DNA of 64,000 nucleotides from Enterobacteriaceae bacterium B14 (GTDB lineage: Bacteria > Pseudomonadota > Gammaproteobacteria > Enterobacterales > Enterobacteriaceae): the NCBI GenBank assembly GCA_000307305.1, contig DF158887.1, positions 62,001-126,000 on the forward strand, read 5' to 3'. Positions 19,714-28,537 of this stretch are shown here, piece after piece; the first letter of the stretch is position 1; each line of letters opens with the position of its first letter. The position numbers and the translations under genes were made by a program. Under the pieces are notes generated by a model. That model had not been told where the DNA came from, searched no databases, and saw only the letters and a program-made list of their open reading frames with translations.

Positions 19714-20031
19714 CTATGCCACGCTGCCTGCACCACCACGGCAAGGTGGTGACGCAGGAACGGTATCCTGTAACCCTTTCCACTCTTTTTCCGTATAGGT
19801 GTGCAACGCCAAAGCATGAACGCCTCCCGTCATCTCTTCTAGTAATGCACTATAAATAGAACGATGACGAACAAGAAAACGTTCTCCTTGAAACTTGTCA
19901 CTGACAATAACCACTTTAAAGTGACTTTCTGAACCAGCCGGAACGTTGTGACGATAGCTCTCATCTACCACATCGAGAAAGACCGGTTCAAACGCAGCTT
20001 TCAATTTTGCTTCTATTTGTTCGCGGACCAT
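19714..20031 (-). CDS. bolA: BolA, stress-response morphogene regulator
   Basis: A 105-residue BolA-family protein with the conserved [20 protein letters not shown] and [16 protein letters not shown] regions and the C-terminal [13 protein letters not shown]. The length equals E. coli BolA, which affects cell shape and biofilm and works with monothiol glutaredoxins. I chose the second ATG (20031) because AAGGAG lies 6 bases upstream; the first ATG (20037) abuts that site directly. Confidence 0.96.
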   Translation of the reverse strand: MVREQIEAKLKAAFEPVFLDVVDESYRHNVPAGSESHFKVVIVSDKFQGERFLVRHRSIYSALLEEMTGGVHALALHTYTEKEWKGLQDTVPASPPCRGGAGSVA

Positions 20032-20138
20032 AGACATCTCCTTTCTGCCTTAATACAGAGAGCTGTACCCTTATTCAAGGTTAGCTTCTTTTGATTATTT
20101 ATGGAGTTTTCATAATAAATTTCTCTTTATTGCTTCAA

Positions 20139-20263
20139 TACTCCCTAACTCATTCGAGTTACATAAGAAAGCGCCAAGGTGTTTGAACAGCACCGGCTCT
20201 AGCCTCAAAGAGAAAGCAATCAAGTGAGTGACACGGCCTACAACGTGAAGAGCGACCGCTATA
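20139..20263. repeat. Degenerate 125-bp palindromic repeat upstream of yajG
   Basis: The left arm TACTCCCTAACTCATTCGAG resembles the arm consensus TATACTCTAAATAATTCGAGT of the other repeats here. The right end contains CAAGTGAGTGACACGG and CTACAACGTGAAGAG. It fits an old copy of the same ERIC-like family. It occupies the middle of the 430-bp gap between the divergent bolA and yajG genes; the remainder of that gap shows no gene. Confidence 0.4.
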
Positions 20264-20463
20264 AATCTATTTCACACACCGATACCAGAAGGCATAACGA
20301 CATCTGGAAGAGTTAAAAACAGCGAAAATTGTAGCCGATTGGGGTACAAAATACTTATACAGTGGAATAAATGGGCAGCTCCACGCAAAATTCTTACGAA
20401 CTACCCCTTTCACGTAAATTTTGCAGTGATATGATAACGAGAATCATGAATTGAGGTACGACT

Positions 20464-21048
20464 ATGACTCTCTTAAAAAAATTTCTGCTCCCTCTGTTAG
20501 CGATAACACTGCTGGCTGGTTGTGCCGCAAGTAATAATACGCTCAATATCAACCCAGCTATCGCTCAACCACAGCAAGATCCAGGCCTGATGGGGATCAC
20601 TATCAACATCAGCAGCCAAGACCAACGTACAGACACCGCGCTAGCAAAAATACAGCGTGATGGCCAACTGGTTTCGCTCTACCCTTCCCGCGACCTACGT
20701 TTTCTTATGCAGGAAGTATTAGAAAAACAAATGACCGCACGCGGTTATATGTTAGGTTCGAGCAACGGCCCTCAATTACAGGTCGTGATCAACCAGCTCT
20801 TTGCTAACGTGCAAGAAGGCAATGTGCGTTTCAACATCACCACCAGTGCAGATATCTCAATAAAAGTACAAGCACCTAACGGCAGCTCACACGTGAAAAA
20901 CTACCGTGCGACCTACAATGTTCAAGGCGCATTTTCTGCCACTAACCAGAAAATTGCAGATTCCGTCACTTCTGTACTCAGCGATGTCATCGCAGATATG
21001 GCCAAAGACACCAGCGTGCACGAATTCATTAAACAGAACGCACGCTAA
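20464..21048 (+). CDS. yajG: YajG lipoprotein
   Basis: A 194-residue lipoprotein with the lipobox LLAGC (Cys about residue 20) after a short signal peptide. The body is conserved with E. coli YajG, including DQRTDTALAKIQRDGQ and LRFLMQEVLEKQMTARGY. The molecular role is unknown. The gene lies just upstream of ampG, 46 bases apart, as in E. coli, so the two are probably cotranscribed. Confidence 0.93.
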   Translation: MTLLKKFLLPLLAITLLAGCAASNNTLNINPAIAQPQQDPGLMGITINISSQDQRTDTALAKIQRDGQLVSLYPSRDLRFLMQEVLEKQMTARGYMLGSSNGPQLQVVINQLFANVQEGNVRFNITTSADISIKVQAPNGSSHVKNYRATYNVQGAFSATNQKIADSVTSVLSDVIADMAKDTSVHEFIKQNAR

Positions 21049-21094
21049 CTAACTCTGACAATAATAAGACCATGCCTCTAACAGATAGAGGGGC

Positions 21095-22648
21095 ATGGTG
21101 AGAAACATCTACCTTATGTCCATATCCAGCCAGCCTTCAAAGATTTTCAAGTACGATAACTATGCCGTTTTACTGCTGCTTGGATTCGCCTCAGGGCTAC
21201 CTCTCGCTTTAACCTCCGGTACACTACAAGCGTGGATGACAGTAGCCAAACTTGACCTAAAAACCATAGGCTTCTTCTCCCTAGTCGGACAAGCCTATGT
21301 CTTTAAGTTCCTTTGGTCGCCATTAATGGATCGCTACACGCCACCGTTTTTAGGGCGTCGGCGTGGCTGGTTACTCCTAACTCAACTCCTGCTTATCGTG
21401 GCAATCTTCACCATGGGGATGCTCAACCCAACCACGCATCTGTGGTGGTTAGCGCTACTGGCGACACTCGTTGCGTTTTTTTCTGCCTCGCAAGATATCG
21501 TTTTTGACGCCTATAAAACCGACCTACTCCCAGCGGAAGAGCGAGGGACAGGCGCTGCCATATCCGTATTAGGCTACCGTGTTGCCATGCTGGTTTCTGG
21601 CGGGCTAGCACTGTGGATTGCCACCCGATGGCTCAACTGGCAAGAGACCTACTGGCTCATGGCTGCATTTATGGCGCTCGGTATTATCGGCACATTGATG
21701 GCACCGGAACCCAGCAACAACGCCCCTGCACCCAAAAGTTTAGAGCAGGCCATCGTCTTACCGATGAAGGAGTTTTTCGGCCGTAATAACGCTTGGCTCC
21801 TGCTGATGCTGCTAATTCTCTACAAGTTAGGGGATGCCTTTGCTGGCAGCCTAAGCACAACTTTCCTCATTCGAGGCGTTGGCTTTGGCGCAGATGAGGT
21901 CGGAATCGTAAACAAGACACTAGGGTTATTCGCAACGATTCTTGGTGCACTGTATGGCGGCGTATTGATGAGAAAGCTCTCACTCTTCCGTGCGCTAATG
22001 CTGTTTGGTATTTTGCAGGCGGTTTCAAACTTCGGTTACTGGATCCTCGCTGTCACAGATAAAAATATTTTCACTATGGGCACCGCCATCTTTGTTGAAA
22101 ACATCTGTGGTGGTATGGGCACAGCAGCCTTCGTTGCACTGCTCATGACACTGTGCAATAAATCTTTCTCCGCAACACAATTTGCTCTCATTTCGGCCTT
22201 AGCTTCTGTCGGCCGAGTCTATGTTGGCCCAGTGGCTGGCTGGTTCGTCGAGCTACATGGATGGCCACTGTTTTATCTGTTCTCTGTCATCGCCGCGATC
22301 CCCGGTTTAATACTGCTTGCCATCTGCCAGAAAACGCTGGAATACACGCAGAAAACGGACAGTTTTATACGAAGAACACAGTTCTCAGACGGCTATAGCT
22401 TTGCTTTATTGCTGCTGAAACTGGGATGTGGGATGCTGGTACTTAGCGCACTAACCTATATCTACAATTACGTTGTTAATAGCTATTTTCCTGAGCACGG
22501 CCTACTGATGGCATTCGCGTCTCAGATCACATCTGAGGGCATAGGTTCTGAGATACTGACGGCTGGTGCTCTCTTCTGCCTATCTGGTTTTATATTGGGT
22601 GGCATTTTGGATTACCTCTCATTAACGAGACCTAAAGAAATACGGTAG
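21095..22648 (+). CDS. ampG: AmpG muropeptide permease
   Basis: A 517-residue major facilitator with about 14 membrane segments. It is clearly AmpG: LGFASGLPLALTSGTLQAWM near the N terminus and SASQDIVFDAYKTDLLP in the middle. It imports anhydro-muropeptides from the periplasm for cell-wall recycling and feeds AmpR signalling where present. The start is uncertain: ATG at 21095 and GTG at 21098 share an AGAGGGG site, and an ATG at 21116 fits the family N terminus. In E. coli the cyoABCDE operon follows; here it does not. Confidence 0.96.
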   Translation: MVRNIYLMSISSQPSKIFKYDNYAVLLLLGFASGLPLALTSGTLQAWMTVAKLDLKTIGFFSLVGQAYVFKFLWSPLMDRYTPPFLGRRRGWLLLTQLLLIVAIFTMGMLNPTTHLWWLALLATLVAFFSASQDIVFDAYKTDLLPAEERGTGAAISVLGYRVAMLVSGGLALWIATRWLNWQETYWLMAAFMALGIIGTLMAPEPSNNAPAPKSLEQAIVLPMKEFFGRNNAWLLLMLLILYKLGDAFAGSLSTTFLIRGVGFGADEVGIVNKTLGLFATILGALYGGVLMRKLSLFRALMLFGILQAVSNFGYWILAVTDKNIFTMGTAIFVENICGGMGTAAFVALLMTLCNKSFSATQFALISALASVGRVYVGPVAGWFVELHGWPLFYLFSVIAAIPGLILLAICQKTLEYTQKTDSFIRRTQFSDGYSFALLLLKLGCGMLVLSALTYIYNYVVNSYFPEHGLLMAFASQITSEGIGSEILTAGALFCLSGFILGGILDYLSLTRPKEIR

Positions 22649-22670
22649 CGTCTCCCTCCCTCCTCCCTTT

Positions 22671-22697
22671 AAACGCGCTTCTATAGCGCGTTTTTTA
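22671..22697 (+). terminator. Intrinsic terminator of ampG
   Basis: AAACGCGCT (22671-22679) and AGCGCGTTT (22685-22693) with loop TCTAT, followed by a run of T residues to 22696. It is 22 bases after the ampG stop. Confidence 0.92.
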
Positions 22698-22899
22698 TTG
22701 CCTCTTTTACAAAATTTATTCATTTCAATTATGTTGCATAATTGTATGTGTTTGTGGTGCATTACTACTATTAAACCCTATCGACTATCACTTGGAGAGC
22801 GGTTATTACTGGTATGTCACCGTCTGTATTGCCTGTTCTCCGTTGGTTTATGCCACGATGAAAGACTCTCGGAAACATTCAAAAATCGAAACTGATTAA
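22697..22899 (+). pseudogene. Possible 3' remnant of a membrane transporter gene
   Basis: A stretch of about 66 codons is open without a start codon or ribosome site and ends at TAA 22897-22899. Its translation has a hydrophobic part (IIVCVCGALLLLNP), then a second one (GYYWYVTVCIACSPLVYATM), then a charged tail (KDSRKHSKIETD). This resembles the last two membrane segments and tail of a major-facilitator protein. It begins right after the ampG terminator. It could be chance, so confidence is low. The gene that followed ampG ancestrally would be cyoA, which this is not. Confidence 0.25.
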
Positions 22900-22900
22900 G

Positions 22901-22945
22901 GCAAAAAAACAAAAAATCCCTCTTTCAGAAAGAAACGAGGGATTT
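22901..22945 (-). terminator. Intrinsic terminator of araD
   Basis: AAATCCCTC (22914-22922) and GAGGGATTT (22937-22945), a 9-bp stem, followed on the minus strand by TTTGTTTTTTTGCC. It lies 37 bases past the araD stop. The plus strand after the stem reads TATTC, so the minus direction is the stronger one. Confidence 0.85.
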
Positions 22946-22981
22946 TATTCACATTCTATGAAATAGGCCAACTTACCCAGA

Positions 22982-23677
22982 TTACTGCCCGTAATAAGCT
23001 TTAGCACCGTGTTTGCGTAAATAATGCTTATCCAACAGAGTTTGCTGCATACTGCCTACATCAGGAGAAAGCTGTTGAGTAAACAGATTCATATACGCAA
23101 TTTCTTCTAAAACAACTGCATTGTGCACCGCATTATTCGCGTCTTTACCCCAGGCAAACGGCCCATGGCTATTAACCAGAACCGCCGGAACATCTGCTGC
23201 TTTCAAACCAAGATGTTGAAAGGTTTCCACAATCACGTTACCTGTTTCTTTCTCATATTCACCTTGAATTTCAGCATCTGTCATACGGCGGGTGCAAGGA
23301 ATCGAACCATAGAAATAATCTGCATGAGTCGTTCCTAGTGCGGAGAGATCCTTACCTGCCTGTGACCATATCGTGGCATGGCGAGAGTGAGTGTGAACAA
23401 TTCCTCCCACCTCAGGAAAGGCACGGTAGAGAACCAAATGTGTCTCTGTATCAGATGAAGGCTTTTTGCTTCCCTCCACCACTCTCCCCGTTTCCAGCTC
23501 CACAACAACCATGTCGTCTGCGGTCATCGTTTCATAGTCCACACCAGAAGGCTTAATCACTACCAACCCAGCATGGCGATCAATACCGCTCACATTTCCC
23601 CATGTAAATGTGACTAACTGATGTTTCGGCAACGCTAAATTTGCCTCTAATACCTGCTGCTTTAACTGTTCAAGCAT
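22982..23677 (-). CDS. araD: L-ribulose-5-phosphate 4-epimerase (AraD family)
   Basis: A 231-residue class II aldolase-like epimerase, the same length as E. coli AraD, with the zinc-site motif [18 protein letters not shown], the [10 protein letters not shown] region and the C-terminal [13 protein letters not shown]. It converts L-ribulose 5-phosphate to D-xylulose 5-phosphate. I start at the ATG at 23677, preceded by GAGG. No araB, araA, ulaD or sgbH is next to it. The divergent FucR-like regulator suggests local sugar control. It could serve arabinose, ascorbate or another pentose route (UlaF and SgbE have the same activity); sequence alone favours AraD. Confidence 0.85.
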   Translation of the reverse strand: MLEQLKQQVLEANLALPKHQLVTFTWGNVSGIDRHAGLVVIKPSGVDYETMTADDMVVVELETGRVVEGSKKPSSDTETHLVLYRAFPEVGGIVHTHSRHATIWSQAGKDLSALGTTHADYFYGSIPCTRRMTDAEIQGEYEKETGNVIVETFQHLGLKAADVPAVLVNSHGPFAWGKDANNAVHNAVVLEEIAYMNLFTQQLSPDVGSMQQTLLDKHYLRKHGAKAYYGQ

Positions 23678-24198
23678 AATTAACCTCATGGGTTCATATG
23701 TAACAATATGATAAATATTAAGAAGATGATCTCTTATTTATTTTAAATTCAATTTAAGCAATATTAATTTTTTCTTATTAAATAGCGGAAAAGAGATATT
23801 CCTACAGAGAGCGTATAAATTTAAAATAGAGTTTCCTACACACTAAATTAATGAAAAAAGCACCAACTTAAAAGTTTCTTTTTTATTAAGTCAGCCAATT
23901 TAGTCATATTCAAAATTAAACAGAGGATAAAATCACATATTATTATGTCCGTTTGTGTTGTTTTGACTTAAAAAAGATAAAGAAAGAAAAAGGCGATACA
24001 CCTATCAATTTGATTACTAATAAAAATAAAAAGATAACAAAATAAAATCATCAAATAATAAGACATTCATCACAAAATAGTAATAACAACACATTCGTTC
24101 ATTAATTCTTGAATTCAGTCACTGAACTAAACTCAAATAAATATGATGATACCTCTACCATATGGTCGCCTACACCCTAAATAATACGAGGATAAACA
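23678..24198. other. AT-rich divergent control region between araD and deoR-type gene
   Basis: A 520-bp non-coding gap that is strongly AT-rich and has no credible ORF. Near the regulator gene there is a near-palindrome, TTCAGTCACTGAA (24114-24126), which could be an operator, but this is a guess. Both flanking genes presumably have their promoters here. The unusual length for a divergent promoter region and its AT content suggest foreign or decayed sequence. Confidence 0.4.
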
Positions 24199-25008
24199 AT
24201 GTTACAGGCTGAACGCTATAAGATTATCTGTGCACAAGTACAAGAACATGGTTCCGCCTTAGTTACTGATTTATCTGTATTATGTAAGGTTTCTCAGGAA
24301 ACTATCCGCCGTGACCTTACTGTGTTACAGCGTGATAAAAAGCTCATTCGCAGTTTTGGCGGAGCCGTCTCTATTGATGAATACAACTCTCACCCCATTG
24401 ATGTAAAAGATTCAGGCTACAGCAGAGATACGATAGACCGAGCAGAATCGTTTCGAAAAAGAACCGAAGAACACCCAGATATCAAAGCAAAGATAGCCAA
24501 AAATGCGCTCGGTTTTATCCGGCCTGGTGACAGCATCCTCTTAGATAACAGCAGTACCTGTTGGTTTCTAGCCCGCCAAATACCCGATATTGAAATCACC
24601 GTTGTCACCAACTCAGTAAAGATAATTCAGGTTCTAGCCTGCCGAGAGAAAGTACGAATTATTGGTATAGGTGGAGAATATTCGACTCGGCATGATGATT
24701 TTCATGGCCCTGTCGCAGAAAGCATGATCAGAAATTTTCAAATCAACACGTTTTTCTTTTCATGCCAAGGCATCAATACCGACAGCGGCGTTCGTGATGG
24801 CAATGAAATTAATGCCAGATTGAAACAGGTCATGTTGCAAGTTTCAGAGAAGAAAATATTACTCGCAGACTCCAGCAAATTTGATCAATACGCATTTAGC
24901 AAGATCTGTACATTAGATGAGATAGATACCTTAATTACCGACAAGGTGATTTCCAAAGCCTACAGACGTGAATGTCCAACATTAGATATTATTGAAACTC
25001 ACAAATAA
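24199..25008 (+). CDS. DeoR-family sugar regulator (FucR-like)
   Basis: A 269-residue repressor or activator with an N-terminal DeoR winged helix (VTDLSVLCKVSQETIRRDLT) and a C-terminal sugar-phosphate sensing domain (DNSSTCWFLARQIPD, FFFSCQGINTDSGVRDGNE, LLADSSKFDQYAF). The effector domain looks closest to FucR, the fuculose-phosphate-responsive activator. No fucose genes are nearby. The divergent araD-type epimerase is the likely target. A GAGG site precedes the ATG. Confidence 0.82.
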   Translation: MLQAERYKIICAQVQEHGSALVTDLSVLCKVSQETIRRDLTVLQRDKKLIRSFGGAVSIDEYNSHPIDVKDSGYSRDTIDRAESFRKRTEEHPDIKAKIAKNALGFIRPGDSILLDNSSTCWFLARQIPDIEITVVTNSVKIIQVLACREKVRIIGIGGEYSTRHDDFHGPVAESMIRNFQINTFFFSCQGINTDSGVRDGNEINARLKQVMLQVSEKKILLADSSKFDQYAFSKICTLDEIDTLITDKVISKAYRRECPTLDIIETHK

Positions 25009-25439
25009 TCCTGTCTAAAAATGTGTGTGGGTTGTATTACAGCAAACAATAAAGTCTGAGTCTTATGGCTTCACGTTTGGCTATTTCAGGGCGCTGAGAT
25101 GAACGTGAGTACACCGATCATGATGCGCTTAAATCCCGGAGAGGAAAAAATTAGATATTGGTATCACAATATGAACGTTTTAAGCAGATAGCTAATACGT
25201 CGAGTCTATCCACCTAACTTACTGTTAGATAAAGAGTGCTCGACCGTCATCATTTAACACAACATTGCATGAGCATTTTCATCACACCTTCATTCCCTAT
25301 TCCCAATACAGAACACTAATTATTCTCACTTGATACCCTATTTCATTAATTAGATAATGCCATTCTCGCGCTCCATTCGCGGCAACACCAGTCATCCATA
25401 GAAGCACCCCATTCCAGACACCAGATAAAGGTCTACATA
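25009..25439. other. 431-bp gap, no gene recognised
   Basis: No ORF with start, ribosome site and family resemblance is visible between the DeoR-type regulator and the transglutaminase-like gene. The second half is poor in G and rich in A, C and T on the plus strand. It presumably holds the promoter of the transglutaminase operon. Confidence 0.5.
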
Positions 25440-26576
25440 ATGAAAAGACGCGGCTTTCTTAAAAGTGCAGCAATTCTGTCGACGGCAGGTTTAATGACCC
25501 CAGCAATGGCGACCACAACAACTAAGACACAAGAGCAATGTGCCACCACTGGTCGCCGCCGTTTCACCTTAGTACAGACTTATGATGTCCATGCGCCAGA
25601 AGGCTCTTCCGGCGTTGTAAAATTATGGATACCCATACCAGAAGAAACGCATTTTCAGCAGCTACGTAAACTGACATTCAGCGGTAACTATAAAGAAGCT
25701 TATATCACCGCAGATAACAGCTACGGCGCCAAAACACTGTTTGCTACTTGGCCAGATGCTAAAGGAAAGATGGAGATGACCGTCGAGATGGTTATCGAAA
25801 CGCTGGATTGGGAACCTGCAGAGCAGGGGGATTTAAAAACTTACAAAGCACCAACCACCCTTCGTTACCCCGTCGATGTAGAGAGATATCTGCTCGCCAC
25901 AGCACATATGCCTATTACCGGTATCGTCAAACAGACTGCGGATAAAATTGTCGGTACAGAAACTGACCCACTGAAGAAAGCCCGCCTCGTTTATAACTGG
26001 GTCAGCGCTAATATGTTCCGTGATAATAATGTCATTGGCTGCGGCACAGGTGATGTTGCCACGATTCTAGAAAGCGGAAAGCTTGGCGGTAAATGTACCG
26101 ATATTAACTCCGTATTCGTTGCCCTCTGTCGTGCCGTTGGCATTCCTGCCCGTGAAATGTTTGGTGTGCGCTTAGGTAAATCTATCAAGCTGGATAAATA
26201 TTCCAAAACAGCTTTCGGCAGCGCAGACGCCAATGGTGTCTCTAACGTCAGTGGTGGGCAGCATTGCCGCGCTATGTTCTATCTGGCGGGATATGGTTGG
26301 TTACCTGCCGATCCAGCAGATGTCACCAAAATGCGTCTGACAGAGAAGAAAGAGCACAAAGACCCTAGCGTTCAGGCAGTAAACGACTATCTGTTTGGTA
26401 ACTGGGAAATGAACTGGGTCGGCTTTAACTTCGGTCGAGATTTCGATCTCTCGCCTGATGCAGAACAAGCGCCAATCAATAATTTTGGCTACCCTTATGC
26501 TGAAGTCGATGGCGATCCCGTTAACTATTACGAACCTAAAGTTTTTGCTTATGACTACCAGTCTAAAGAGCAGTAA
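25440..26576 (+). CDS. Tat-exported transglutaminase-like protein
   Basis: A 378-residue protein with a twin-arginine signal (MKRRGFLKSAAILSTAGLM, cut near AMA). It ends in a transglutaminase-like papain-fold domain. The catalytic triad is visible as Cys in GGKCTDINSVFVALCRAVGI, His in GGQHCRAMFYLAG and Asp in WLPADPADV. Such domains act as periplasmic peptidases or protein-modifying enzymes; the substrate is unknown. The next gene (MerT-like) starts 26 bases before its stop, and a MerP-like gene follows, so the three are one operon. That partnership suggests handling of metals or thiols, which is inference. Confidence 0.8.
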   Translation: MKRRGFLKSAAILSTAGLMTPAMATTTTKTQEQCATTGRRRFTLVQTYDVHAPEGSSGVVKLWIPIPEETHFQQLRKLTFSGNYKEAYITADNSYGAKTLFATWPDAKGKMEMTVEMVIETLDWEPAEQGDLKTYKAPTTLRYPVDVERYLLATAHMPITGIVKQTADKIVGTETDPLKKARLVYNWVSANMFRDNNVIGCGTGDVATILESGKLGGKCTDINSVFVALCRAVGIPAREMFGVRLGKSIKLDKYSKTAFGSADANGVSNVSGGQHCRAMFYLAGYGWLPADPADVTKMRLTEKKEHKDPSVQAVNDYLFGNWEMNWVGFNFGRDFDLSPDAEQAPINNFGYPYAEVDGDPVNYYEPKVFAYDYQSKEQ

Positions 26577-26922
26577 TAGAGGTACATTAGCCACCCTAGC
26601 GGCAGCCATCATCGCTGCCGCAGCATCGAGTTTATGCTGTATAGGGCCGCTAATTTATCTGGTATTCGGTGTATCCGCTGCGAGTCTTTCCGGCGTTGAG
26701 CAATTAGGATGGCTTCAGTTCCCGATGATAGTGCTCTCTCTTGGTCTTATCATCTCTGGGTTCTGGCGTCTCTATTTCTCGAAGAAACCCTTCTGCACCG
26801 GTCGCTTAACTCGGACTCACGTTTTATGGCTGTACTGGATTGCCGTACCCATTATCTTGATGCTCCAGTTTTACCCTTTTGTTTTACCTGCAATATTTGA
26901 ATTCTTTGAGGGTTCTGAATGA
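26551..26922 (+). CDS. MerT-like inner-membrane metal transport protein
   Basis: A 123-residue protein with three membrane segments. A vicinal cysteine pair is in the first one (ASSLCCIGPLIYLVFG), as in mercuric transporter MerT, and a further cysteine lies in the loop (KKPFC). The ATG at 26551 starts inside the end of the transglutaminase-like gene; a longer in-frame reading from 26458 overlaps that gene more and lacks support. The stop overlaps the next ATG (ATGA). No merA or merR is nearby, so the metal is not necessarily mercury. Confidence 0.75.
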   Translation: MTTSLKSSNRGTLATLAAAIIAAAASSLCCIGPLIYLVFGVSAASLSGVEQLGWLQFPMIVLSLGLIISGFWRLYFSKKPFCTGRLTRTHVLWLYWIAVPIILMLQFYPFVLPAIFEFFEGSE

Positions 26923-27206
26923 AACGGCTACTACTTGCTGCTCTGATATTGTTCTCTCCGCTAACTTATGCGGAAAATGTCAAAGTCGTCATTGATGTAA
27001 AAGGCATGACCTGCCCGCTTTGCGTTACCTCAGTTAATCAGGTACTGCGTAAAACGGATGGTGTGATTAAGGCGAAAGCATCGCTAAAAACCAAACAAGC
27101 TGAGGTTATCGTGCCAGAAGGATACAACGTTGATCAGTTGCTGAAATCTATTGATAAAACGGGTTACAGCGGAACGGTGAATCAGGTAATGAAGCTGGAA
27201 AGCTGA
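26919..27206 (+). CDS. MerP-like periplasmic heavy-metal-binding protein
   Basis: A 95-residue protein with a signal peptide (LLLAALILFSPLTYA, cut before ENVK) and a single HMA domain. The metal site is GMTCPLCV, a variant of GMTCxxC. It overlaps the MerT-like gene by ATGA, so the two are translationally coupled. MerP-type proteins pass metal to MerT at the outer face of the inner membrane. Here the pair lacks mercuric reductase and follows a transglutaminase-like gene. Confidence 0.8.
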   Translation: MKRLLLAALILFSPLTYAENVKVVIDVKGMTCPLCVTSVNQVLRKTDGVIKAKASLKTKQAEVIVPEGYNVDQLLKSIDKTGYSGTVNQVMKLES

Positions 27207-27218
27207 GGTTTAGGGGTT

Positions 27219-27247
27219 GGTTGGCTCTGATAAGGGGTTAGCCAACC
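27219..27247 (+). terminator. Candidate terminator after the MerP-like gene
   Basis: GGTTGGCT (27219-27226) and AGCCAACC (27240-27247), an 8-bp stem starting 13 bases after the stop codon. The following bases (GTTGATATATTGG) are not a clean T tract. Confidence 0.5.
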
Positions 27248-27300
27248 GTTGATATATTGGGTGAGTATCTTTATGGGTATCAAGCGCTAATCCCTTCTCA

Positions 27301-27720
27301 TTAATCAGGATCATCGATATCAGTAACCTCTGTACCCGATACATTTTCCTTAAATAGAATGGTGGTTATTCCACCTGGAAAAAGCATAACGACCTTTAAC
27401 TCACTCTTATTTAACCAAGAATAATTTATCTCTATATTACCATCATCCATAAGGTCTTTAAGATCTTTCATTGGGTGGATATCTTTCAGCAGATATTTAC
27501 CAGAATCATTATTAACATTCAGCGCTCTATATCTTTCATACGCCTTTAATAGAGAATCTGATGGATAAAAACACACACTTCCCGATTTATACCCATCTAC
27601 TTCAGCTTGGTACGCTATATCCTTACACTTAATATCACCTTTATCTAACGTCGTTGTTGGCGTTTTAGAAAAAGAGTAAGCAGAGAATAACATCATGAAA
27701 AATAAAACTAATGTCTTCAT
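27301..27720 (-). CDS. Exported protein of unknown function
   Basis: A 139-residue protein with a clear signal peptide (MKTLVLFFMMLFSAYSFS, cut before KTPT). The mature part has two cysteines (GDIKCKDIAY and SGSVCFYPSD) that could form a disulfide, and an acidic tail (TEVTDIDDPD). A GAGAGGG site precedes the ATG. The gene is AT-rich compared with its neighbours, which suggests transfer. I do not recognise a family. It faces the MerP-like gene across the candidate terminator at 27219. Confidence 0.7.
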   Translation of the reverse strand: MKTLVLFFMMLFSAYSFSKTPTTTLDKGDIKCKDIAYQAEVDGYKSGSVCFYPSDSLLKAYERYRALNVNNDSGKYLLKDIHPMKDLKDLMDDGNIEINYSWLNKSELKVVMLFPGGITTILFKENVSGTEVTDIDDPD

Positions 27721-27835
27721 ATAACCCTCTCATTATAAGTATTCAGTCGACCACCTAGCCACTCACTTAAATAAGCAGCTAGGAATTAACCCATTAGTCC
27801 TTTGTTTATACATTGAGAGCTAACAGAGATAAATA

Positions 27836-28327
27836 TTAATCTCGGAAATTATTAAACTGGAATGGCTGGCCTAAATCAGCTCCGCGAATTAAAGCAATCA
27901 CACCCTGCAAATCATCACGGGATTTACCTGTCACACGAACTTGTTCGCCTTGGATCTGGGCTTGGACTTTAAGCTTATTGTCTTTAATCAGCTTAACAAC
28001 TTTCTTCGCCATACTCGCTTCAATACCCTGCTTGAGTTTTACCTCAACGCTATAGGTTTTGCCACTGTGATCCATCTGCTCAGGAACATCCATCGATGCC
28101 CCGTCGATATCACGCTTAACCAGTTTGCTACGCAGGATATCCAGCAGTTGCTGAACCTGAAACTCTGACTCGCTTGCCACTTTTATGGATTCATTTTTTT
28201 CATTGAATTCAAAGCTGGCAGGCACATTACGAAAATCAAAACGGGAGGTCAGTTCACGGGTTGCGTTATCTACCGCATTACGGACTTCCTGCATATCAAT
28301 TTCAGAAACAATATCAAAAGATGGCAT
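27836..28327 (-). CDS. yajQ: YajQ-family nucleotide-binding protein
   Basis: A 163-residue member of the YajQ (UPF0234) family, start [20 protein letters not shown], ending in [16 protein letters not shown]. coli YajQ has the same length and ends. Family members bind nucleotides, and in Xanthomonas one was reported to bind cyclic-di-GMP. It has no signal peptide. In E. coli it lies next to panE; here about 4.7 kb of iron-uptake genes and a structured element separate them. Confidence 0.95.
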   Translation of the reverse strand: MPSFDIVSEIDMQEVRNAVDNATRELTSRFDFRNVPASFEFNEKNESIKVASESEFQVQQLLDILRSKLVKRDIDGASMDVPEQMDHSGKTYSVEVKLKQGIEASMAKKVVKLIKDNKLKVQAQIQGEQVRVTGKSRDDLQGVIALIRGADLGQPFQFNNFRD

Positions 28328-28474
28328 AGTGATTACCTCGCTAAAAATTTATGGTGAGCATAATAACCGCTTCTGGTCAGGACGCAAAGCCGAGGACACA
28401 ACGCCAAGAGTACAGTGAAGGACAAGCAATAAAGAGAAGATGAGCAAAGATGGGGGGGATAATCGGGGGAAAGA

Positions 28475-28513
28475 TCTCGGCCAGAACAGATTGGCTGCCC
28501 TGACCGAGAATAA
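28475..28513 (-). terminator. Candidate terminator of the siderophore receptor gene
   Basis: CTCGGCCAG-type left arm and CTGACCGAG right arm pair with one mismatch around a GC-rich loop. The minus strand continues TCTTTCC. It starts 25 bases after the receptor stop codon. The weak T tract lowers confidence. Confidence 0.45.
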
Positions 28514-28537
28514 GAGATAAGCTTGCGACTAGCTAAC

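Noticed and set aside
22698-22895. 65-residue ATG frame after ampG
   Set aside because: No ribosome site and no protein-like pattern. The neighbouring frame, which resembles a membrane-protein tail, is the better reading, and even that is weak.
26551-27206. Full mercury-resistance operon
   Set aside because: Only MerT- and MerP-like proteins are present. There is no reductase, lyase or MerR regulator, so I call them metal-transport-like without naming mercury.
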